A stretch of 64,000 nucleotides of DNA from Prevotella sp. UBA3776 (GTDB lineage Bacteria > Bacteroidota > Bacteroidia > Bacteroidales > Bacteroidaceae), in NCBI GenBank assembly GCA_002369515.1, contig DFFM01000018.1, positions 76,253-140,252 on the forward strand, read 5' to 3'. Numbering within the stretch: position 1 is the first letter of the stretch; each line of letters starts with the position of its first letter. The translations under genes were made by a program, and so were the position numbers. Below are positions 6,985 through 16,256 of this stretch, piece by piece. Below the pieces are notes generated by a model. The model searched no databases. It saw only the letters and a list, made by a program, of their open reading frames with translations, and had not been told where the DNA came from.

Positions 6985-9183
6985 ATGAACGACGACGTTT
7001 TTAAGCTCATAGCGCAAAACCACCTCATGGCAGCCGTCAGAAGACTGCAGGAGTATGCACAGCTCTATCCCGAAGTGCATGCCCCGGAACGCATCGAACG
7101 CATCGCTGCCGACTATAAGCTCATGCTCGACTATATGGAGCGTGGATTCAAGGACGACCAACGGCAACAACTCTATCAGGAACTGCTGGCGAGGACATGC
7201 CTCCTGGAGGCCGACACGCGCCTGGCCGACAAATGTCGCAAAAGTTCGTTTCTGTCCAACACGATGCGCCAGGCGGCTAGGGTAAGTTGGGACAACGAGC
7301 TGATTAGATACACGCTCGAGAACTTTGTTTCGGAAGTGGCCTTGCTGAGTTTGGAAGAGGAAGAGAGAAGGAAAGAAAAAAGCCGTACCCTCTACCAGCG
7401 GCACGACGCCTTCATGTCGTTGTTGTTTCGCAAGATTCTGCTTTCAACCCAGTGGAACGAGCAGACGGCCGCTTTTTTCGAGTCGTTGCTGCTGTCGCCA
7501 ACCGTCGATGTGAACGATGCACTGCTCATGGCCAGTGCGCTGTTGCTGGCATGCCGCTTGCAGTTTGATTACCGCAAGTGGCGCACCTTGGTGAATGTTT
7601 TCAGGCAGACCACCGACAAACGCCTTCATCAACGCACTTTGGTAGGGTGGTGCTTGGCGCTGAAGGAAGGTGACGAGACTGTTTTGTATGCCGACCGCAT
7701 GCGAGCCCTGCTGAAAGAGGTCTGCGCAAGTCCTGATGTGAGGCGCGAACTGCTGGAACTGCAGATGCAGGTGTTTCACTGCATCAATGCCGAGCGCGAC
7801 AATAAGAAAATACAGGAAGACATCTTCCCGACGCTCATGAAAAACAACAACCTGCGCATCACTCGCTTTGGCATAGAGGAGGTGGAGGACGATCCCATGC
7901 AGGACATCCTCGATCCTGGAGCAGCCGACCGCGCCATGGAGGAAATGGAACAGACCATGCAGCGCATGGCGGAAATGCAGCGGCAGGGAGCTGACATCTA
8001 TTTTTCTGGCTTTTCGCAGATGAAGCGTTTCCCCTTCTTCAACGATGTGGCCCACTGGTTGTTGCCTTTCTTCAGAGAGAATCCCGGGCTGAACGAGGTG
8101 GTTGACCGGCTGAGCAATTCCAACCTGATGCAGAACATCGTGGAGAATGCCCCTTTCTGCGACAGCGACAAATACTCGTTTGCGCTGGCCATCCATCAGG
8201 TCATCGACAAATTGCCGCCAAACGTTCGCGAGATGGTGGGCACCGCCGAGGCCATGGGACCCATTTCCCCGCGCGAGGAACTGACATCGCCCGCCTTCCT
8301 GCGCCGCATGTTTCTGCAGGATCTCTATCGGTTCTACAGGTTGTTTCCCCTGCGCGCCGATTTCGACAATCCTTTTGATGAATGCCAGAATGACGCCAAC
8401 AAGCAGCCGGCTGTTCTCAAATCGTTCTTCTTTGCCCAGCCTGTGTTCGGTACCGACCTGTTGGCCGACCAAGTGGGCGAACTGGGCACATTCCTGCTCA
8501 AGCACGGACGGATGGGGGAGTTGCGCTTGTTGCTGAACACATACGTTGGCAGCCGCACATCGGCGGCTGAGTCCACCGATGTGCGGCTGCTGTTGCTGAG
8601 TGCGCGATGCAGCGAATTTTTTGGCGAGGGCAGCGAGGTGTCCTTTTACGAGCGTGTGTTGGACTTGCAACCCGACAATGAGGTTGCCCTTCGCAATTTG
8701 GGGCAGCACCATTTTGCCCAAGGGCGTTATGCAGAGGCAGAGAACTGCTACCGCCAGCTGCTCGCCAAGCAGCCCGAGAAGAAAAGCTACCTGATGAGCT
8801 TTGCCGTAGCTCTGCTCTACCAGGGGAAAACCGATGAGGCCATGCCCGTGGTGTATCAGCTCGACTATGAACATCCCGACGACCTGAACGTGAAGCGTAC
8901 ATTGGCTTGGGGATTGATGGCTCAGGAAAAGCTGCAGCAGGCTCACGATGCCTACAGTCTCATTCTCGGCAGCGAACATGCCGTTGCCGAGGACTATCTG
9001 AATGCCGGATATTGTGAGTGGTTCATGGGGAATGTCAGTGCAGCAAAGTCGATGTTTGTCCTTTACAACAACAAAGGAAAGGAACCGCTCGACAGCCACT
9101 TCCTGCGCGACAGAAACACGCTGTTGGCCCATGGCATAACGGTCATGGACCAGATTCTCATGGCAGACTTGCTGCAGGTGTAG
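6985..9183 (+). CDS. Large tetratricopeptide-repeat protein, function unknown
   Basis: 732 residues without signal peptide or membrane segment. The C-terminal 200 residues contain recognisable TPR helices (for example ALRNLGQHHFAQGRYAEAENCYRQLL and YLNAGYCEWFMGNVSAAKSMFVLY). The N-terminal two thirds are helical without a family I can name. TPR arrays mediate protein-protein contacts. It follows the solute-binding lipoprotein closely and its stop lies one base from the stop of the convergent phospholipase D-like gene. Confidence 0.7.
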   Translation: MNDDVFKLIAQNHLMAAVRRLQEYAQLYPEVHAPERIERIAADYKLMLDYMERGFKDDQRQQLYQELLARTCLLEADTRLADKCRKSSFLSNTMRQAARVSWDNELIRYTLENFVSEVALLSLEEEERRKEKSRTLYQRHDAFMSLLFRKILLSTQWNEQTAAFFESLLLSPTVDVNDALLMASALLLACRLQFDYRKWRTLVNVFRQTTDKRLHQRTLVGWCLALKEGDETVLYADRMRALLKEVCASPDVRRELLELQMQVFHCINAERDNKKIQEDIFPTLMKNNNLRITRFGIEEVEDDPMQDILDPGAADRAMEEMEQTMQRMAEMQRQGADIYFSGFSQMKRFPFFNDVAHWLLPFFRENPGLNEVVDRLSNSNLMQNIVENAPFCDSDKYSFALAIHQVIDKLPPNVREMVGTAEAMGPISPREELTSPAFLRRMFLQDLYRFYRLFPLRADFDNPFDECQNDANKQPAVLKSFFFAQPVFGTDLLADQVGELGTFLLKHGRMGELRLLLNTYVGSRTSAAESTDVRLLLLSARCSEFFGEGSEVSFYERVLDLQPDNEVALRNLGQHHFAQGRYAEAENCYRQLLAKQPEKKSYLMSFAVALLYQGKTDEAMPVVYQLDYEHPDDLNVKRTLAWGLMAQEKLQQAHDAYSLILGSEHAVAEDYLNAGYCEWFMGNVSAAKSMFVLYNNKGKEPLDSHFLRDRNTLLAHGITVMDQILMADLLQV

Positions 9184-9184
9184 C

Positions 9185-10489
9185 CTACAGCCATGGTGCC
9201 AACAAATGGGCAAACCATCCCACAAACTTTTTCCATGGTGTACGCCACTTGTTCCACGACTTTTGGGTGAGGCGGAAGGAGGATTGTTTGTCGTGCTCGA
9301 AAATGCGGTCGAGCTCACGAGTGGTGCAGGTGTCAATGATGACCGCATTCTCCTCGTAGTCGAAGCGTAGGCTGCGCGAATTGAGGTTGGCACTGCCTAT
9401 GGTGCAGAACCGTCCATCCACCATGATGACCTTGGTGTGGTGGAATCCCGGCTTGTAAATCCATACGTCAACACCCTTGCGCATCAGCCGGTGGACATTG
9501 TAGAACACACAGTCGGGGGTCAGCGGAATGTCGCTCTTCTGCGACACCATGATTTCCACTTTCACGCCCCGCTTCACGGCATTGCGCAGCGCCTTTTTCA
9601 GTTTTCGGTTGAGTGTCAGGTAGGGATTCACCAGCTTGATGCTGTCTTGGGCCATGTTGATGGCGTTGAGATAGAACGAGCGGATGATGGCAGGCGAAAC
9701 GCGGGGTTCGCGGTTGATGATGCCAATCATTTTCTTCCCGGCAGTAGCGGTGGTGTCGGGCTTGAGTTCGCTGAGATAGGAGGCAGGCTTGAGGCCGTAG
9801 TAGTATTTCTCGCCCTGAAGTTGCACTCCTGTTACCTTTTTCCACATTTTTATGAAAATGCGCTGCAGCGTGTTCACCTCCTCACCTTCGATGCGGCAGT
9901 GCATGTCGCGCCAGCTGCCCACAGCTTCGGTACCGTTGATGTAGTAGTCGGCTACGTTCATGCCTCCCGTGTAGGCTGTCTTTCCGTCGATGATGACAAT
10001 CTTTCGGTGGTCGCGAGTCCACACATGGTTCACCCATGGAAAACGCACCGGGTCGAACTCGTAAATCTCTATTCCTTTTTCGCGGATGGCCTTGAGGTGG
10101 CGTTTCAAGAGCGGGCGGTTGTTGGAGTCGTTGCCGAATCCATCGAACAAGGCGCGCACCTCCACTCCCTGTTGGCTTTTTTCTTCGAGCAAGAGAAACA
10201 ATTCGCGGGCGATGGAGTCGTTTCTGAAATTGAAGTATTCCAAATGAATGGAGCTGCGCGCCTGGCGTATGGCCTCAAACAGGTCGTCGAATTTCTCCTG
10301 TCCGCTGGTGAGCAAAGTGATCGAGTTGTTGTGTGAAAAGGTTACGTTTTCCTGGCGCAGTTGCTCCACGAGCAGCGAGTCGCTGGTTTGTGCAGAAGCT
10401 GCAGAGAACAAAAAACAACAGGTGAAAAGAACCGCGAAGGTTCTTTTCACCTGTTGTTTGTATATGTTCAGCAACATTTCGAAAGTCAT
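9185..10489 (-). CDS. Phospholipase D-like protein, probable cardiolipin synthase
   Basis: 434 residues from the ATG at 10489 (a GTG at 10492 is also possible). A signal sequence ending ASAQ (about residue 34) is followed by two HKD motifs, HRKIVIID (161-168) and HTKVIMVD (about 351-358), each followed by a GGMN or GSAN element. This two-motif layout is that of phospholipase D-type cardiolipin synthases, which join two phosphatidylglycerol molecules at the membrane. The signal peptide is cleavable-looking rather than the usual pair of membrane helices, so another phospholipase D activity is possible. A perfect 21-bp hairpin lies inside the signal peptide codons. Confidence 0.8.
   Translation of the reverse strand: MTFEMLLNIYKQQVKRTFAVLFTCCFLFSAASAQTSDSLLVEQLRQENVTFSHNNSITLLTSGQEKFDDLFEAIRQARSSIHLEYFNFRNDSIARELFLLLEEKSQQGVEVRALFDGFGNDSNNRPLLKRHLKAIREKGIEIYEFDPVRFPWVNHVWTRDHRKIVIIDGKTAYTGGMNVADYYINGTEAVGSWRDMHCRIEGEEVNTLQRIFIKMWKKVTGVQLQGEKYYYGLKPASYLSELKPDTTATAGKKMIGIINREPRVSPAIIRSFYLNAINMAQDSIKLVNPYLTLNRKLKKALRNAVKRGVKVEIMVSQKSDIPLTPDCVFYNVHRLMRKGVDVWIYKPGFHHTKVIMVDGRFCTIGSANLNSRSLRFDYEENAVIIDTCTTRELDRIFEHDKQSSFRLTQKSWNKWRTPWKKFVGWFAHLLAPWL
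10413..10459. repeat. Perfect 21-bp inverted repeat within a coding region
   Basis: The arms 10413-10433 and 10439-10459 are exact complements around the loop GCGAA (10434-10438). The right arm contains GGTTCTTTTCACCTG. The hairpin covers codons about 11-26 of the cardiolipin synthase-like gene, that is, its signal peptide, on the transcribed RNA close to the start codon. Confidence 0.9.
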
Positions 10490-10589
10490 CACGCTATTTC
10501 TAATTGATTGATACTCCTATCTCAGGGTTTCCAGCTCCTGGCAGTCAACTCTTGTCTGTTATTTCTTGTCTCTTGTATCCAAACTCGTT

Positions 10590-11543
10590 TCAAACCATGC
10601 ACGAATAGTGATCCACTACACCCAGCAAATGGTTGTCGGCATCGACAACGAGCACGGAGTGAACCTTGTACTTCTGCATGATTTTCTGTATTTCGGCTAT
10701 CTTGGTGTTGGGCAGCACCGTCTTGGGATTTCGCGTCATGATGTCGCTCACAGTGCGGTCGAAGAATTCCGCTTGCCATTTTTCCATGGCGCGGCGTATG
10801 TCGCCGTCGGTGATGAGTCCGCTCACGCGGTTGTTCTCCAGCGACACTCCCAGTCCCAGCTTGCCCTTGCTCACATGTATGATGGCTTGGCCCAGGTGCA
10901 TGTCGGCAGGAATGATGGGCAGGTCGTTCGAGCGCATCACGTCGCGGGCAGTAGTGAGCAATCGTTTGCCCAGTTCGCCCCCCGGATGGAATTGGGCAAA
11001 GTCCTGGGGCTTGAAGTTGCGCAGCTCCATCAGTGCAATGGCCAGGGCGTCGCCCATGACGAGCACAGCTGTCGTGGAGCTGGTGGGAGCCAGGTTGAGT
11101 GGGCATGCCTCTTTCTCTACGCGCACGTTCAGGTGGACGGTGGAGTATTTTGCCAACAGCGAGTCGGCGTTGCCGCTCATGCCTATGATGGGTACGTTCA
11201 TGTGGAGCACCATGGGGATGAAGCGCAGCAGTTCGTCTGTTTGTCCCGAGTTGCTGATGGCCAGCACCACGTCGTCTTGGGTCATCACGCCGAGGTCGCC
11301 ATGAAACACGTCCAGGGGGTTGATGAAGAACGAGGGTGTCCCTGTGCTCGAGAGCGTGGCGGCAATCTTTGCGCCGATGTGCCCGCTTTTTCCTACGCCT
11401 GTCACGATGACCTTTCCACGGCACTTGAGGATGAGTTCCACGGCTTGGTCGAAACTGTCGTCTATTTGCGGTATGAGGTCGAGCACGGCCTGTGCCTCGT
11501 CTCTGATGGCCTGGATGGCGTGCTCTCTGATGTTTTTTTCCAT
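10590..11543 (-). CDS. kdsD: D-arabinose 5-phosphate isomerase (KpsF/GutQ family)
   Basis: 317 residues. The SIS sugar isomerase domain (about 35-170) includes VTGVGKSGHIGAKIAATLSSTGTPSFF and ISNSGQTDE. Two CBS domains follow (about 205-317: DVMRSNDLPII and DIMTRNPKTV). The enzyme makes arabinose 5-phosphate from ribulose 5-phosphate, the first step of Kdo synthesis for lipopolysaccharide. kdsA, the next enzyme, lies immediately upstream on the same strand, which supports the assignment over a catabolic GutQ role. Confidence 0.95.
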   Translation of the reverse strand: MEKNIREHAIQAIRDEAQAVLDLIPQIDDSFDQAVELILKCRGKVIVTGVGKSGHIGAKIAATLSSTGTPSFFINPLDVFHGDLGVMTQDDVVLAISNSGQTDELLRFIPMVLHMNVPIIGMSGNADSLLAKYSTVHLNVRVEKEACPLNLAPTSSTTAVLVMGDALAIALMELRNFKPQDFAQFHPGGELGKRLLTTARDVMRSNDLPIIPADMHLGQAIIHVSKGKLGLGVSLENNRVSGLITDGDIRRAMEKWQAEFFDRTVSDIMTRNPKTVLPNTKIAEIQKIMQKYKVHSVLVVDADNHLLGVVDHYSCMV

Positions 11544-11556
11544 TCTGTGTGTGTCT

Positions 11557-12318
11557 TTATGCGAGAATTTCTTTGATGAGGGGTTGCAGTTTGTTCAGTT
11601 CCAGCATGTTGGGCCCGTCGCTGAGTCCACGGTCTGGGTCGGGATGCACTTCAAAGAAGTAGCCCGTTGCGCCGAAAGCCTTTGCGGCCAGGGCCATGGC
11701 GGGTACAAAACGGCGGTCGCCCGATGTTTTGCCGCCTCCTGCTCCGGGGCGTTGCACACTGTGGGTGCAGTCCATGACTACGGTGGGCACGATGTTGAGC
11801 ATGTCGGGAATGTTGCGGAAATCCACCACAAGGTTGTTATATCCGAAAGTGTTGCCACGCTCGGTGAGCCACACCTCTTTTGCGCCAGCCTCTACGGCTT
11901 TCTCAACGGGATAGCGCATGTCGGCTCCAGAGAGGAACTGGGCTTTCTTGATGTTGACGATGCGTCCCGTCTGGGCTGCGGCTATGAGCAGGTCGGTCTG
12001 TCGGCAGAGAAATGCCGGAATCTGCAGCACGTCGCAAACCTCGCCTGCCATCTGTGCCTGGTGGCTCTCGTGAATGTCGGTGATGATGCGCAGGCCGTAT
12101 TTCTCCTTGATGTCGCCCAGCATGCGTATGCCTCGCTCCAGTCCTGGGCCGCGGAACGAATGGATGGAGGTTCGGTTGGCTTTGTCGAACGAAGCTTTGA
12201 ATATGATGTCGATGCCCAGCTGTTTGTTGATTCGTACCAATTCCTCTGCCACGGTGTTCAGCAACTCCTGCGACTCTATGACGCAGGGGCCGGCGATGAA
12301 TATGGGCTTGTTCTTCAT
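11557..12318 (-). CDS. kdsA: 3-deoxy-8-phosphooctulonate synthase
   Basis: 253 residues from MKNKPIFIAGPC at 12318. An ATG at 12357 adds 13 charged residues (KNEEKKNR) and cannot be excluded. The enzyme condenses phosphoenolpyruvate with arabinose 5-phosphate to Kdo 8-phosphate. Family motifs are IAGPCVIES, FKASFDKANRTS, GNTFGYNNLVVDFR, DCTHSVQRPG and FFEVHPDPD. It lies 13 bp upstream of kdsD, so the first two Kdo steps are cotranscribed. Confidence 0.95.
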   Translation of the reverse strand: MKNKPIFIAGPCVIESQELLNTVAEELVRINKQLGIDIIFKASFDKANRTSIHSFRGPGLERGIRMLGDIKEKYGLRIITDIHESHQAQMAGEVCDVLQIPAFLCRQTDLLIAAAQTGRIVNIKKAQFLSGADMRYPVEKAVEAGAKEVWLTERGNTFGYNNLVVDFRNIPDMLNIVPTVVMDCTHSVQRPGAGGGKTSGDRRFVPAMALAAKAFGATGYFFEVHPDPDRGLSDGPNMLELNKLQPLIKEILA

Positions 12319-12371
12319 GTTTCGGTTCTTCTTTTCTTCATTCTTGAGGTTCTTCATTCTTCAGTATTCTT

Positions 12372-14735
12372 TTATTTAAAAGATTTTTCATTTTCCATAC
12401 CCTCTCCCTTGATGTGAATGTCTCTTTGCGGGAAAGGTATTTCTATGTCATGCTCGTTGAGCGTGTTGTAGATGGTTTCCATGATTTCGCTCACCACATA
12501 TATTTTCTTCACGGCATCCACCCACGCGATGAGTTTCATGTTGATGCTGCTGTCAGCAAATTCGGTGAACACCACTTTCACCTGCTTGCTGTTGTCCATC
12601 CAGGGGTGGTGGAGCTTGGTCACCGCATCCTGAACAATCTGTTGCACGAAGTCGATGTTCGAACCGTAGGCCACGCCGAAGGGCACCAGTGCCAGCACGT
12701 ACCCATGGTTGCGCGTAAGGTTCTTGTAGTTCTTGGCAAAGAGCTGAGAGTTCTGGTAGCCTATCACCTCGCCGTAGAGCGACTCCACCATGGTGCTGGT
12801 GTAGTTGATGTTGGTCACTTTTCCTATTGTGCCGTCTATTTCTATCCAGTCGTTCTGCTTGATGCGGCCAGCCATGAGCGATATGCCGTAGTAGATGTTC
12901 TCGAGGATGTCTTTCAGGGCGAATCCCACACCCGTTGACAAACCACCCGAGATGACCACCAGCCATGTGTTGCTCACGCGCAGGATGGCCAGCGAAATGA
13001 GCAGCCATGCGCCCCAAACCACCAGTTGGATGATGTTCCTTCCCATGATGTTGCGGCTGGCCGACGTGTCGATGCCCCTGTTCAGAAGATAGAGCCGCAG
13101 CGATTCGCGCAGCAGTTTGCTGATGTACGAGAAAAGGAACCACAGTCCGATCACCACCGAAATGTTGTAGAGGCTGAGCTTGAAGTTCTCGGCATCGACA
13201 AAGTGGGTGGTGAATATCTGCCATGTCAGGTCGCTCAGGTTGAACACGTCGGCAGCCCAGTAGATGGACAGCAGCACCGACAGCAGTCCCATGATGGGGA
13301 GCACCACTTTATAAACCAGCTGGTAGAACCAGGTCTTGGTGATGGGTTTCTTTTCCAGCTGATGGCGCTCGGCGTAACTTTTCATCCATTCGCTGAAGCA
13401 GGTGATGGTGAGGATGCACGTGAGCTGCATGATCCACCAGATGAGTATCTGCACACTGAGCAGTGTGTAGCCCGCCCACGAACAGCCCACCGAAATGAGG
13501 AACACCACGAGCGAAGCATAGGCGTAGAACATGTCGCTGTTTGGAATGTTCTCGTTGTTCTTGCGGATGACCCACCACTGCCAAACCGAGCACAGCAGCA
13601 GAATGGGTGGGAACAGCAGATTGACCAGCTCGTTGGGGATGAGGATGATGCGGAACGAAATGACGATGAACCCCATGCTGATGAGCGGGGCGTAGATGCG
13701 GAAGGCACTCTTGATTTGGGTGCCATCGACGCGCAGCAGCAGCGATATGAGAATCACGCCCAGCAGCCAGGCATACTCCACGAGCAGGTTGCTGGCCATG
13801 ATGATGAAGTTCTGCTCGATGGTGGTTTGGATGATGCCCAGAATGATAGCAAAGGTGATGGTGGCCGTGGCCATGGTTATGCACGACCGTTTGGCCATGA
13901 ACGATTTTGAGCGGAACCGCTTGGGCGTGAGATAGCGAATGACCACAAAATTGAGCACAGCGGCCAGCAGTGCGTAGAAAACGATGATCATGAACAGGCC
14001 GACAATCATGCGCACGTCCCACTGCGAGTCCTGCTCTTTCACTGGCCGGTACTTCTCGCTCACGGTCATGGCCGTACGGTTCACGTTCGACCCCAGCCTC
14101 GAGAGTATCATGAAATAGTTCTCGCCGCCGTTGCGGAAGATGTTCGACTGTATCTCGTTGTAGCGCAGGTTGGCATAGTCGTTCAGCGTCTTCAGCTTGT
14201 ATTCGGTGTTCTCGTAGTACTTGTTGTACTGTTGCAGTTGCTCCTGGTTCTCCACGAGCGTGTTGCGGATGCTGGTGGCCAGTGTCAGGCATACGTTGCG
14301 GTCCACGAGCGCGCTGTCGTCGAGTGTGATGCGCGCCATCGACTGCAGACTCACAATCAGGCTGTCGTAGCGCTCAATCTCTGCGCTCAGGTTCTCCGAG
14401 AGCGTGCGCAGCGGGATGGCCTTGGTGCGGAAATCCTGATACTGGTCGGTGGCCTCGTGGCAGGCGTAGGTCAGGTCGAACACGTAGTCGGGCTTCTGCG
14501 AGTAGAGCATCAGCGCGTTTTGGTTGCTCCGCTGCATGATGGAGAACATGTTGCGGCGCACCTGCTCGTTCTCCTGCTTGAACAGCTTCATCTGTTTTTT
14601 CTGCTCGCGGTGGTAGCTGCCCAGCTCGACGCGAAGCACCGAGAGTGTCTGCTTCAAGTCTTTTTCCTTCAGCACGGCATGCGCAGGAATAGCCAGCATG
14701 AGTGCCGACAGTATGGTAAATAGTGCTCTTTTCAT
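12372..14735 (-). CDS. Large MscS-family mechanosensitive ion channel
   Basis: 787 residues from MKRALFT at 14735; four codons further upstream are open. A signal peptide (ends AHA, about residue 21) leads into a roughly 230-residue helical, probably periplasmic region, then many membrane segments (about 250-580). The MscS core follows: pore helix with GGLSTGVGFALKDILENIYYGI and the beta domain with DWIEIDGTIGKVTNINYTSTMVES. Such channels open under membrane tension to release solutes. A TAACTTTG box (14745-14752 on the minus strand) ends 10 bp before the start. Confidence 0.93.
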   Translation of the reverse strand: MKRALFTILSALMLAIPAHAVLKEKDLKQTLSVLRVELGSYHREQKKQMKLFKQENEQVRRNMFSIMQRSNQNALMLYSQKPDYVFDLTYACHEATDQYQDFRTKAIPLRTLSENLSAEIERYDSLIVSLQSMARITLDDSALVDRNVCLTLATSIRNTLVENQEQLQQYNKYYENTEYKLKTLNDYANLRYNEIQSNIFRNGGENYFMILSRLGSNVNRTAMTVSEKYRPVKEQDSQWDVRMIVGLFMIIVFYALLAAVLNFVVIRYLTPKRFRSKSFMAKRSCITMATATITFAIILGIIQTTIEQNFIIMASNLLVEYAWLLGVILISLLLRVDGTQIKSAFRIYAPLISMGFIVISFRIILIPNELVNLLFPPILLLCSVWQWWVIRKNNENIPNSDMFYAYASLVVFLISVGCSWAGYTLLSVQILIWWIMQLTCILTITCFSEWMKSYAERHQLEKKPITKTWFYQLVYKVVLPIMGLLSVLLSIYWAADVFNLSDLTWQIFTTHFVDAENFKLSLYNISVVIGLWFLFSYISKLLRESLRLYLLNRGIDTSASRNIMGRNIIQLVVWGAWLLISLAILRVSNTWLVVISGGLSTGVGFALKDILENIYYGISLMAGRIKQNDWIEIDGTIGKVTNINYTSTMVESLYGEVIGYQNSQLFAKNYKNLTRNHGYVLALVPFGVAYGSNIDFVQQIVQDAVTKLHHPWMDNSKQVKVVFTEFADSSINMKLIAWVDAVKKIYVVSEIMETIYNTLNEHDIEIPFPQRDIHIKGEGMENEKSFK

Positions 14736-14797
14736 AATTTTGTGCAAAGTTACAAATAATTGTCGGAACTAATGGCCGTTTTCCATAAATTATTTCT

Positions 14798-14805
14798 TAA
14801 TTTTG
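14798..14805 (+). promoter_or_regulatory. -7 box ahead of the BadF-type kinase gene
   Basis: TAATTTTG is a perfect TAnnTTTG box 37 bp before the ATG at 14842. An in-frame TTG inside this box (14803) is therefore not a start codon. It is divergent from the TAACTTTG box of the MscS gene. Confidence 0.45.
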
Positions 14806-14841
14806 TCCGCAATTATCGTTCAACGAGAAGTAAGAAAACAA

Positions 14842-15702
14842 ATGAAACATCCACTTCCCTCCATGCTCATAGCCGACAGTGGCAGCACCAAGACCGACTG
14901 GCTGTTGGTTTCGGCCGACGGAGCCGTCGGCCAAACGCTGGCTTCTCCGGGCATCAACCCCGTTCATCAGCCTGCAGCCGAAATCGAAAGTACGCTTGCC
15001 GAGGTGGCGTCCCGACTCACTGAAAAACCTGCTCAGGTTTACTTCTACGGTGCAGGTGTTCTCGCTCAGAATCAGCCGCTTATGCGCCAGCTGTTGCAAA
15101 CTGCTTTCCCTACTTGCACCGCGCCCCTTGCCGAGAGCGACTTGCTGGGAGCAGCCCGTGCCCTTTGCCAGCGGAAAGCGGGCGTCGCCTGCATTCTGGG
15201 CACCGGTGCCAACTCTTGTCTCTACGACGGCGAGCGCATTGTGCAGAACACGCCGCCGTTGGGCTACATTCTGGGTGACGAGGGCAGCGGGGCCGTCTTG
15301 GGTCGTCAGTTCCTGAACGCACTGTTCAAGGGCACGCTGCCCGCAACCATGCGCGACGACTATTTGCGCTCCGAGGGGCTCACCTACGCCGACATCATCC
15401 GCCGCGTCTATCGTGAGCCGCTGGCCAACCGTTTCCTGGCCTCCACCTCTTTATATATAGCCGCCCATCTCAACGAAAGCCCTGCCTTGCAGCAGCTTGT
15501 CACCGACAATTTCCGCCAGTTCCTCCAGCGCAATGTCCGTCCTTACGGCCACCCCGACCTGCCTGTCAATGCCGTGGGCAGCATGGCCCATGTCTATCGC
15601 GACCAGCTGCTTGCCGCCTGTCGTGCCGAAGGCTTCACGCTGGGCGCTGTGGTGAAAAGCCCCGTCAGGGGCATGGCAGACTACCATGCCCAATTTGTTT
15701 AA
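14842..15702 (+). CDS. BadF/BadG/BcrA/BcrD-type ATPase, probable N-acetylglucosamine kinase-like
   Basis: 286 residues from MKHPLPSMLIADSGSTKTDW. The ASKHA sugar-kinase-like fold is shown by the phosphate-1 motif ADSGSTKTDW, the phosphate-2 motif CILGTGANSCLYDG and the adenosine-loop-like NAVGSMAHVYRD. Eukaryotic GlcNAc kinase and bacterial relatives share this layout, so the likely role is phosphorylation of an amino sugar in the cytosol, but the substrate is not proven by sequence. It stands alone, divergent from the MscS gene. Confidence 0.8.
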   Translation: MKHPLPSMLIADSGSTKTDWLLVSADGAVGQTLASPGINPVHQPAAEIESTLAEVASRLTEKPAQVYFYGAGVLAQNQPLMRQLLQTAFPTCTAPLAESDLLGAARALCQRKAGVACILGTGANSCLYDGERIVQNTPPLGYILGDEGSGAVLGRQFLNALFKGTLPATMRDDYLRSEGLTYADIIRRVYREPLANRFLASTSLYIAAHLNESPALQQLVTDNFRQFLQRNVRPYGHPDLPVNAVGSMAHVYRDQLLAACRAEGFTLGAVVKSPVRGMADYHAQFV

Positions 15703-15728
15703 GAAAGTTGAAACAGAGGAAAAGTGGA

Positions 15729-15854
15729 TTAATGGTTCAGTTCTTCAAAAAAATCTTGAAGTTTTATCACTTCTACGTGTGGAAAAGGAATTGTTTTTCG
15801 TTTTGATAGTGACTGTAGTAAACAGTTCGTGTCTAAAACAATTTGCCTTTTCAT
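15729..15854 (-). pseudogene. Remnant of a PIN-domain toxin (internal deletion)
   Basis: The 41-codon frame starts 2 bp after the antitoxin-like gene. It opens with MKRQIVLDTNCLLQSLSKR, the first strand and first acidic residue (Asp8) of PIN ribonucleases of the Bacteroidales toxin type. It then jumps to FPHVEVIKLQDFFEEL, which resembles the extreme C terminus of the same family. The roughly 100 middle residues with the other catalytic acids are missing, so it cannot be an active nuclease. Family assignment rests on memory of PIN sequences. Confidence 0.7.
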
Positions 15855-15856
15855 TC

Positions 15857-16081
15857 TTAGTTCTTATAGGGAGTGCGCATGTGCTCTGATGCCCAAGATG
15901 ATAATATTTCTTGGGTCAATGTTCCGTTATCCCACAATTTTTCCAGTTCGTTTTGTAACCGAGTGTTCAGAAATTCCACAATAGCATTCTTCAACGCTGC
16001 TACATCTTCGTCGCTGTTGACGCAAGAAAGTAGATTGATGATTTCATATTGTGCGGGATTTATTTTCGTTGTCTGTTCCAT
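15857..16081 (-). CDS. Antitoxin-like small protein (partner of PIN toxin remnant)
   Basis: 74 residues. The pattern of a helical N-terminal part (INPAQYEIINLLSCVNSDEDVAALKNAIVEFL) and the end LWDNGTLTQEILSSWASEHMRTPYK matches small Bacteroidales proteins that sit directly before PIN-domain toxins. The position two bases before a PIN remnant supports this. With the toxin deleted it may be a passive relic or may neutralise a related toxin elsewhere. It has its own good promoter. Confidence 0.65.
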   Translation of the reverse strand: MEQTTKINPAQYEIINLLSCVNSDEDVAALKNAIVEFLNTRLQNELEKLWDNGTLTQEILSSWASEHMRTPYKN

Positions 16082-16106
16082 GTTGAATAGTTTTTTTGTA
16101 ACGGTG

Positions 16107-16138
16107 CAAAGTTAACGATAAAGGAGCATTGTTCCAAA
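16107..16138 (-). promoter_or_regulatory. Promoter of the antitoxin-like gene
   Basis: On the minus strand TTTG (16135-16138), a 20-bp gap and TAACTTTG (16107-16114) match the Bacteroidetes consensus, about 25 bp before the ATG at 16081. The promoter is intact although the toxin is not. Confidence 0.5.
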
Positions 16139-16256
16139 TATTTCCCCCGTTTTTTTTGATAGTACCTTTTCTGTTCCTTTACAAATTGTAGCCAATAACA
16201 TGTTGAAAAGTATCTTTTTGCAAGAAAGTACAATTTTTTAACAAAAAAGTATCATA

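Noticed and set aside
7444..9393. 649-codon minus-strand ORF opposite the TPR gene
   Set aside because: Antisense shadow; His/Gln/Val-rich translation, no domain, and it overlaps the phospholipase D-like gene end.
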